Of a DNA stretch of 21,330 nt, positions 17,001-21,330 are shown piece by piece. The translations under genes and the position numbers were made by a program. Position 1 is the stretch's first letter; each line of letters begins with the position of its first letter. The notes below the pieces were generated by a model. It saw nothing but the letters and a program-made list of their open reading frames with translations. It made no database searches and had not been told where the DNA came from. The stretch covers positions 1-21,330 of IMG/VR virus record IMGVR_UViG_3300047564_003886; one strand, 5' to 3'. The DNA comes from a virus.

Positions 17001-18723
17001 AGCAGCTGCAATTATTCCTACACTTACAAAATATAGTAATGTAGCAACAATTGATGTTAGAAGAAGATTCTATTATTATGCTGACACTGCAGTTAGAACA
17101 GTTTCAATTGGAACTGCATTTAGTTTGGATCTAAGACCAAGTTGGACTGGATTGACAACACCAACATATGAATGGGAATATAGTGCAAATAGTGGATCTA
17201 CGTGGCAATCTGTAAATAATCTTGGAGCAGTAAATAATCTTGAAGTGTTATATATTGCTAATGTTCTTTCTAGTTACGATGGATATCTCTTTAGATGTAA
17301 GGTATCTCTCCCTCTTGTAGATGATTTCATTTATTCTAGAAACAATATAGGATTCGTTGATACAACAAATCCAGATGGAACTACAATTTCAGTTGTTGGA
17401 TATGGATACACAGAAAATATTGAATTGAATGCCATCAGTGCTCCAATTTATCCAGTATATGCATCTGCAGAAACAGGAAAAACTGGATGTGCAGTTGGAA
17501 CTGTAATTTGCATTCCAAAACCACCTGGATATGTCAACAACAATGATACTGCTGTTGTTGATGACATTTCATCATGGGGTTGTGCTCAATCTGGAGACCC
17601 ATTCTCTACTGGAAATGTAACTTCTGTGGTGACTTCTGGAGCAATATTTGATCAAAATCGTTCCTATTTGAATAGGGGTTATAGTTGGATTGATACGAAT
17701 ACATATCTATTCAATTCTGCTCTTGGTGAAGTTCGTAATACTCTTAGATTGCCAAAATGGTTACAAGTTGATGATAGATTCCCTGGATTTATTGAACTGA
17801 GAGGACAATGGTTACTTAGATCTGAATTTCCACTTTTATATGAAATCATTGGAGATGAATATGGAACTAGTGGATCTGGAGTAAACTTTAAATTTAAACT
17901 ACCAAACCCATATTCTAAAAAGATTATGGGAACTGGTGCTATCAATAGTCAAACTGGAAGAACTAGTGTTGTTCCATTATTTGATGCTAATGGTAATTCT
18001 GGTGGTGATAGATTGATTCCTGGAACAATTGGTGGTGTATACTTATACGAGAAATCTAGACAATTGCCACCAGGATCTCCTAATGTTTCTGGTCAACCAG
18101 ATGGAACTGCTGGATCTCCAGACCCAGCAACATTTACTCTGGGAACATACAGAACTGATGGATGGGAAGATGCTCAGGGAATTACATTTACTAATTTTGT
18201 TGGTAACTTTACATTTAGAGTTGGTCCCCTTGGCGGTGCTCTTGTTGCATCTCCTCCACCTCACCAGCATGTTGGTGTTGCAATCAGTGCTCAACAAGCT
18301 AGAGCAAGTTCAAACTGCGAAAGATCTTCTTTTATAAGTCCTGATTTCTATGGAGTGGATTATGGTGGAGGAGAACTTTTACAAGGTCCAGAATATATTG
18401 GTGGTGATGAGCGTGGTATTACACACACTCATGGATTATCTGACGATTCTGCACAATCTGGAAATAATTACACACTAAATCATGGAACTGGAAAGGGTGA
18501 CGTTGGAACGGGTGATACCTATACAAACAGCATCAATATTAATTTCATTCCTGGTTCTACTGACCCAACATTAAACGTGTTTCTGGAGTTTGCTGACGTA
18601 ACAATGTCCATTGCAAGTAGAAACAAATTTGATAATGCCCTTAAATTTTATGTAAGAAATTCTGAACCAATTCCAATTATCTCTAATTATTTTAGAGTCA
18701 AGTGGATGATTAAAGCATACTAA
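14014..18723 (+). CDS. Large Ig-like/tail-collar fibre protein, 1569 aa
   Basis: The first 200 residues form a beta-rich head with WEVTFLD and YRVTWESS strands. About seven Ig-like domains follow, marked by core tryptophans W253, W412, W562, W713, W833, W952 and W1054 in patterns such as LQWQRSNDNGSTW, most with a matching FRCxV or YRLKM strand. A collar domain then appears in two pieces: GCAVGTVICIPKPPG (1158-1172) and, after about 85 residues, FIELRGQWLLRSEFPLLYEI with FKFKLPNP (about 1259-1303). The C-terminal part has HQH (1417-1419) and HTH (1471-1473) plus His1490, probably metal sites, and ends WMIKAY. No membrane segment is seen. Ig-like domains in phage virions often bind surface carbohydrate; here that is inference. 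A strong Shine-Dalgarno supports the start. Likely a long fibre with receptor-binding tip. Confidence 0.84.
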   Translation: MAIKILSLIPNGGLTTDGYISAVTLVNSTITWEVTFLDTNHASGGINANNRVSVVAFEVTPQPGAGLAPIGIDNGGSVVYQSIPGATFTGIAPTTQEEIEPPTSNTPGIYRVTWESSSQSISNNGDFYRVKLTNGLSGETITSEIHYSDGAALVPGVYDDEYYKNLSAQFPEGLGPAGDPSNFADNNFDSYFADIGPRQVVVNAQPELVSVAENYNPSYIVSAGSTVTVSAAASYTNLTVSSPAAVSDIVITWQKSYNYDPSTGSGTWENITLPSSVAGEADYAEVTAGGQSGPYIYAVTADGDQYAQRSTLEISSIDAGANNLYFRPVYFGPSAPINTIISQNPFRLIVDPQITIISQPGQAANNTKNTAFCYGQGNTSNGVYTSDSGGDIRITISAVSSVGGGSTLNYNWQYRIFDDGHDGTDQTEVTASGWTGLSQGGVGANNYFSIVQGTSTADTQVLLRRTEYYDRYQFRCLVTGSTGENQVISDTHEIYMRDNRSWPTAFNDQGSAAYTITTNEDFYGNVTDRRLLTLYPIRTASFTSNLEVSNYRGIQGNVSLQWQRSNDNGSTWFDVGNPDQTITSFRTDGDAGNPDPGSILYQIGYTTPPLKIGQNSELVNQNDNNSRYRIKLTSSSYYTFNPGGDRLDPSTMKTLIPWYSTDAGFGYYGTLSLFREIFIIGEPSTTEVFIPNIAAFEVTAAATSEASGLRYQWQVSTAVNNAPSTWSNLSSGPLFGVTGQNVVSGQNTTTLTISNTTIAIDKTRFFRCIVSFDASVNPGALASVTSQPAQVRVIPDRFDRITTIDDKFVDEFQDVEWTVEATTLSLATITFQWQRSYNYGSLFQNATWSDLTSGTQVNGGTITGASSVGNTSTLSIGGVRSAVDKGYYRLKMTSLGGIVAYSNVVYLGVSSVDIIFTKNFATSLTFIEDSVVSPAFEVSAYATTGLDVSYRWEYQKVGGTSFTAFALGQNNEPATSNPYQPMPFNKDANWDGAQIRAAAIIPTLTKYSNVATIDVRRRFYYYADTAVRTVSIGTAFSLDLRPSWTGLTTPTYEWEYSANSGSTWQSVNNLGAVNNLEVLYIANVLSSYDGYLFRCKVSLPLVDDFIYSRNNIGFVDTTNPDGTTISVVGYGYTENIELNAISAPIYPVYASAETGKTGCAVGTVICIPKPPGYVNNNDTAVVDDISSWGCAQSGDPFSTGNVTSVVTSGAIFDQNRSYLNRGYSWIDTNTYLFNSALGEVRNTLRLPKWLQVDDRFPGFIELRGQWLLRSEFPLLYEIIGDEYGTSGSGVNFKFKLPNPYSKKIMGTGAINSQTGRTSVVPLFDANGNSGGDRLIPGTIGGVYLYEKSRQLPPGSPNVSGQPDGTAGSPDPATFTLGTYRTDGWEDAQGITFTNFVGNFTFRVGPLGGALVASPPPHQHVGVAISAQQARASSNCERSSFISPDFYGVDYGGGELLQGPEYIGGDERGITHTHGLSDDSAQSGNNYTLNHGTGKGDVGTGDTYTNSININFIPGSTDPTLNVFLEFADVTMSIASRNKFDNALKFYVRNSEPIPIISNYFRVKWMIKAY
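14626..17403 (+). repeat. Seven tandem Ig-like domains (about residues 205-1130 of the 1569-aa protein)
   Basis: Core W[QE] motifs recur at residues 253, 412, 562, 713, 833, 952 and 1054, giving spacings of 159, 150, 151, 120, 119 and 102. Most share Y/F-x-W-[QE]-x-S followed by GxxW, and several end in a strand such as FRCIV, FRCLV, YRLKM or FRCKV. Domain edges are approximate; the copies are diverged in DNA. Confidence 0.68.
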
Positions 18724-18726
18724 ATA
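18719..18726 (+). promoter_or_regulatory. Possible degenerate late promoter (ACTAAATA)
   Basis: This octamer matches TATAAATA at 6 of 8 positions and overlaps the preceding stop codon. The eight bases from that stop onward, TAAATAAC (18721-18728), are identical to those at 1463-1470 in the exact promoter. It would start transcription just before the 348-aa gene. In AT-rich DNA such a match can arise by chance. Confidence 0.3.
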
Positions 18727-18743
18727 ACTAAAAAGGTTCTATA

Positions 18744-19790
18744 ATGTCTATTTTATTGTCAGCAAAACTGAACCATCTTAATTTGCCTGGATCAATTCCA
18801 AGTCATATTTTGTATGGAAATCGAAACTACAATTTGACTGCTGCTGATTATCAGTATGTAATGGAGAATCTTGGTAGTGAGTACTCTAATGATACTGAAA
18901 AATTATCTGTTTTTAGAGTAGAAAAGGATGACACTACTGGTCATGTGATTTACTTCTGTGAGATGGAGAAAACTGTATTTGATTTCCGTGAAAGAGAATA
19001 CATTAAAAGATATGCAATCAAAGAACTTACGAGCGAAGAGAGTAGTTATCTTTACGAGAAGTTTAAAGATTTTTTGAATAGATTTTATACTTCAAATATT
19101 GATGATTTTTATAATTATGTTGTTGACAATGTTGGTGGAACACCTCTAGTTGCTGCTAATATTCTTGAAATCAGAAATGAACTTCTTAGAGAATCTGATA
19201 GATACATGCTTTCTGACTATCCTCATGCTTCGGAAGAAGTAAAACAGGCATGGATTACATATAGACAAGAACTTAGAGATCTTACAGATCAAGAAGCATA
19301 TCCTAATGATTTTGTTAACATTCAGATTCCTGTAGCACCAGATGCTTTCGCACAATTTGATGTACTGAAAAATTATATCAGTATTGATAATACATTACTG
19401 AATGAAATTGGACCTGAGTTTATGCAGGTTGGTCTTGATAATATGATTAAGAATTTTGCTGGTGCTGCATTAAAAGTAGAAGTTCTTAAGTCTCTGTCTA
19501 AACTGAGAATTCCAATGTTTGTTGAGCAAGGATTGACAGCAGAAAGAGTTGTTGAGCTAAGAAGTGGTTTGGATAGAGCTCTATTTGATATTGGTACATA
19601 TGAGAATACTTCGGAAGAGAATCCAGATGCATGGAACGATGCCATGGGATATCTCAACTCTAAAGTAGAAGCAATTAACGAAAAGATTGCTGAATATGAT
19701 CTTGGATTTACAGTCGAAGATCTAATTGATGAACTTGTTGAAGAAACTAAAAAATCTATTGCTGCTGAGCAACTAATTGACGAACTATGA
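18744..19790 (+). CDS. Tail-fibre assembly chaperone-like protein (Phage_tail_APC-type segment), 348 aa
   Basis: Residues 144-196 contain RNELLRESDRYMLSDYPHAS, then AWITYRQELRDLTDQ and YPNDFVNIQIPVAP. This is the familiar pattern (RxxLLxxSDxxxLxDxP, AWxxYRQxLRDLT, YPxxxxWP) of phage tail assembly chaperones, family Phage_tail_APC. Those act on tail fibres and are usually much shorter or C-terminal in a small protein. Here the segment sits in the middle of a longer chain: an N-terminal 140 residues of unknown fold, and a helical C-terminal 150 residues with an acidic coiled-coil-like end (about 300-348). AAAAAGG at 18730-18736, 7 bases before the ATG, is a usable ribosome binding site. Placement right after three fibre/collar genes fits folding or attaching those fibres. 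A structural role is the alternative. Confidence 0.68.
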   Translation: MSILLSAKLNHLNLPGSIPSHILYGNRNYNLTAADYQYVMENLGSEYSNDTEKLSVFRVEKDDTTGHVIYFCEMEKTVFDFREREYIKRYAIKELTSEESSYLYEKFKDFLNRFYTSNIDDFYNYVVDNVGGTPLVAANILEIRNELLRESDRYMLSDYPHASEEVKQAWITYRQELRDLTDQEAYPNDFVNIQIPVAPDAFAQFDVLKNYISIDNTLLNEIGPEFMQVGLDNMIKNFAGAALKVEVLKSLSKLRIPMFVEQGLTAERVVELRSGLDRALFDIGTYENTSEENPDAWNDAMGYLNSKVEAINEKIAEYDLGFTVEDLIDELVEETKKSIAAEQLIDEL

Positions 19791-20167
19791 AAAATTTAAT
19801 TTTTGGATCAAATATCTTTACTGAAAGAGAAATTCAGGAGATGCTTGCTAAATTCACTCACAAGTGGGTGGTACATATTAAAGCAGTTGGATTGCTTGAG
19901 AATCCTGATAAAGAAATGGATACTTGGCAATTTTATTCTGTTATTACACCAACTCCAGTATTGAATGCATTAATCAATTCTGCTAAAGACTCACGCGAAG
20001 CTTATGTTCTTTTAGATACAATGGATGAGGCAACTGAAGCATATGAGCATTGGTTTGCAAAAGAACCTGAACTTTTAGAGTCTGAAAGGCATTTATATGT
20101 TAGAATGGTTATAATGTCACCTGATATGAGCTATGTCTTCACAAACGAATCTGCAGCACCTCAATGA
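19787..20167 (+). CDS. Hypothetical protein, 126 aa
   Basis: I do not recognise this family. The product is a small acidic alpha/beta protein with strands around WVVHIKAVG (28-36), WQFYSVITP (47-55) and LYVRMVIMSP (103-112), and a helix EATEAYEHWF (81-90). No signal peptide, membrane segment or catalytic motif is seen. Its ATG overlaps the stop of the chaperone-like gene (ATGA, 19787-19790), so the two are made together, and its end overlaps the next gene by 35 bases. Position after the chaperone suggests an accessory role in fibre assembly or an unrelated late function. Only the reading frame is well supported. Confidence 0.72.
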   Translation: MKNLIFGSNIFTEREIQEMLAKFTHKWVVHIKAVGLLENPDKEMDTWQFYSVITPTPVLNALINSAKDSREAYVLLDTMDEATEAYEHWFAKEPELLESERHLYVRMVIMSPDMSYVFTNESAAPQ

Positions 20168-21098
20168 TTTCATTAGGATATCAGAACAGCACAAAATTAC
20201 ACTAGAATTTGATTCTCCTGAGATCCTAAAGACAGCATTAGATGAATATCGTAATTCTATACTGGATTATGAAATTCAAAAAAGATTTAAAGAATCAACT
20301 TTTATGATTCTTTATGAATTGGATTTGGAAAAGAGAAAGACCGTATCATGTGGTGCTGTTATATCTCCTGCATATGTTCATTTCACTCCATATTCTCCAT
20401 ATGTTGATAGACATCTAAAAGTAATAAGATTTCTATTTGATCGTTATCCTGTGCTTGATATTGATGCTGGTTTTATGATCATGTGGTCTGGAAAGGAACC
20501 TCATGTGTTTGAGAATACAGAAGGATTTGGATATGTGATTCCATCATATGTTCCAATTGGTGCGCCACCAGTTACAATTACTGATGAAGAAGTGCTCAGT
20601 TTCTATGAAAAGGCATTGCTTTCTCCAACACAAAAGAAATTTTTAATGGATCAATTTGACATTGTTGGTCCATATTATGCTGAATTTGGCATGGATTCAA
20701 CTACTCCAAATAAGTATGGATTTCATGCACATATTAGGGAAGATGTGATAGAAAAACACTATCAACCATGGGCAGATTATAAAAATATGCATGGTGTATT
20801 TGATATGATTAATGCAGCATTTATGGGATCGTTAATATCTGTTCAAATGTCAACAGATAATAGAGATTTTTTTGGATTTGAGTTTGGTATACCAATTGAT
20901 CATGCAGCAGGGTTTATCGATAGACTAATTGAATTTAAATGTGTGGATGACGATATCCTCAAAACATTAAACTCTATTATATTTCCAGAGTTTTTGGACA
21001 ATATTGTGTTTAAACTCAGGTGGGAGAATAAAGATACACAAAACGTAAAAGTGTATCTTGAGACACAAAGTAGAGAGTTTATCGAGACCAGTTTTTAA
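20133..21098 (+). CDS. Hypothetical protein, 321 aa
   Basis: No family recognised. The protein is aromatic-rich (many Phe, Tyr), mixed alpha/beta and acidic, without membrane helices or a signal peptide. Visible segments include FIRISEQHKITLEFDSPE (13-30), a strand-rich middle with FGYVIPSYVPIGAPPVTITD, then YYAEFGMDSTTPNKYGFHAH and DNRDFFGFEFGIP. The alternation of beta pairs and helices hints at a repeated alpha/beta layout. The ATG at 20133 overlaps the upstream gene by 35 bases. It is preferred because no other ATG in frame occurs before residue 58, and the ATG at 20164, which would overlap the upstream stop, is in another frame with a stop after 13 codons. It closes the AT-rich late block; the sigma70-type promoter follows. 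Low certainty about function. Confidence 0.72.
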   Translation: MSSQTNLQHLNDFIRISEQHKITLEFDSPEILKTALDEYRNSILDYEIQKRFKESTFMILYELDLEKRKTVSCGAVISPAYVHFTPYSPYVDRHLKVIRFLFDRYPVLDIDAGFMIMWSGKEPHVFENTEGFGYVIPSYVPIGAPPVTITDEEVLSFYEKALLSPTQKKFLMDQFDIVGPYYAEFGMDSTTPNKYGFHAHIREDVIEKHYQPWADYKNMHGVFDMINAAFMGSLISVQMSTDNRDFFGFEFGIPIDHAAGFIDRLIEFKCVDDDILKTLNSIIFPEFLDNIVFKLRWENKDTQNVKVYLETQSREFIETSF

Positions 21099-21109
21099 AG
21101 TGTCACACA

Positions 21110-21126
21110 CCGCTTGACGGCAGCGG
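21110..21126 (+). other. Small inverted repeat over the early promoter -35 region
   Basis: CCGCT (21110-21114) can pair with AGCGG (21122-21126) around a 7-base loop that contains most of the -35 hexamer. Just upstream, GTGT-C-ACAC (21100-21108) is a short odd palindrome. Either could be an operator or chance. There is no T-run after the stem, so a terminator is not supported. Confidence 0.25.
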
Positions 21127-21142
21127 CAAATGACCCTATAGT
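21114..21142 (+). promoter_or_regulatory. Sigma70-type early promoter (TTGACG-17-TATAGT)
   Basis: The -35 box TTGACG (21114-21119) and -10 box TATAGT (21137-21142) are separated by 17 bases, near the bacterial optimum. Transcription would start around 21149, about 16 bases before the helicase ATG. Early promoters of T4-like cyanophages are known to resemble host sigma70 promoters, so this probably gives early expression of the helicase. It lies in the only real intergenic gap after 18743. Confidence 0.82.
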
Positions 21143-21164
21143 ATGAAGACAAACGTGATTCGTT

Positions 21165-21330
21165 ATGAACCTCCGTCCCCACCAGCAACGTGCTCTCGCC
21201 GCCATGGAGAAGCATAACACGGGTCGTATTATCATCCCTACGGGTGGTGGTAAGACTCTGATTGCTATTGAGGATCTCAAGCGTCGTCTGCTCGCTTCTG
21301 ATGCCCCTAAGACTGCTGTAATCGTTGCTC
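21165..21330 (+). CDS. Superfamily 2 DNA/RNA helicase, N-terminal 55 residues (runs off window)
   Basis: The frame begins MNLRPHQQRALAAMEKHNTG with a Q-motif-like LRPHQQRAL (3-11). A Walker A/motif I follows, PTGGGKT (25-31), as in DEAD/DEAH and type-III-restriction-like superfamily 2 helicases. This family unwinds nucleic acid using ATP. It lacks the long N-terminal domain that precedes the Walker A in T4 UvsW, so it is probably a different or trimmed phage helicase; I do not assign a symbol. The visible DNA is about 54% GC by hand count and rich in CGT and CTC codons, unlike the AGA-rich genes to the left. No strong Shine-Dalgarno is present. The C-terminal domain lies outside the window. 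Confidence 0.85.
   Translation, partial: MNLRPHQQRALAAMEKHNTGRIIIPTGGGKTLIAIEDLKRRLLASDAPKTAVIVA

Noticed and set aside
18029-18337. Plus-strand open frame of 102 codons inside the 1569-aa gene
   Set aside because: It is an out-of-frame shadow with Leu-rich composition typical of shifted AT-rich coding sequence. The frame it overlaps encodes the HQH-containing tip. The same applies to 8398-8700 and 16820-17044.
20164-20167. ATGA at the end of the 126-aa gene as the start of the next gene
   Set aside because: That ATG is in a different frame from the 321-aa protein and reaches a stop after 13 codons.
21099-21126. Intrinsic terminator after the late operon
   Set aside because: The possible stem is only 5 base pairs and is not followed by a run of T; it overlaps the promoter instead.
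21095-21280. Minus-strand open frame of 61 codons across the early promoter
   Set aside because: It covers a well-formed promoter and the helicase start on the other strand and has no promoter or family of its own.
21165-21330. Assignment of the helicase as UvsW
   Set aside because: T4 UvsW carries a long domain before its Walker A motif, whereas here the motif is at residues 25-31. Only 55 residues are visible, so no symbol is given.

Overview
The window looks like part of the late (virion-structure) region of a T4-like cyanophage, probably a Synechococcus or Prochlorococcus myovirus. The reasons are an AT-rich genome packed on one strand with ATGA overlaps, a phage-borne tRNA-Asn, an exact T4-type late promoter (TATAAATA), a giant structural protein whose start I recognise from marine cyanomyoviruses, three tail-collar proteins in a row, a tail-fibre assembly chaperone domain, and a sigma70-type promoter in front of a helicase. 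Host and family are inferred from memory of such genomes; no search was run.

Layout. (1) Positions 1-1465 hold the 3' part of tRNA-Asn(GUU), then three short coupled genes: an unknown 56-aa protein, a 2-oxoglutarate/Fe(II) dioxygenase and a class I SAM methyltransferase, each overlapping the next by ATGA. (2) A late promoter lies across the methyltransferase stop codon and serves a very large gene (1500-11927, 3475 aa), a mosaic of beta-helix segments, a duplicated helical module and short beta repeats. (3) Positions 11929-18723 carry three tail-collar proteins of 390, 299 and 1569 aa. Each has two His-x-His motifs and a similar C-terminus; the third also carries about seven Ig-like domains. 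They are the best receptor-binding candidates. (4) Positions 18744-21098 carry a 348-aa protein with a tail-assembly chaperone (Phage_tail_APC-like) segment and two unrecognised proteins (126 and 321 aa), all with overlapping ends. (5) At about 21100 base composition changes sharply. A well-formed sigma70-type promoter (TTGACG-17-TATAGT) then drives the beginning of a superfamily 2 helicase that runs off the window.

Working together: regions 2-4 read as an adhesion and tail-fibre module, with giant fibre, collar/Ig receptor-binding proteins and a chaperone. The dioxygenase/methyltransferase pair upstream could be metabolic or could modify a macromolecule; the sequence does not decide. The helicase opens an early-expressed module of different composition. 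There is no gene-free stretch over 300 bases, and I saw no insertion sequence, CRISPR array or integrase.
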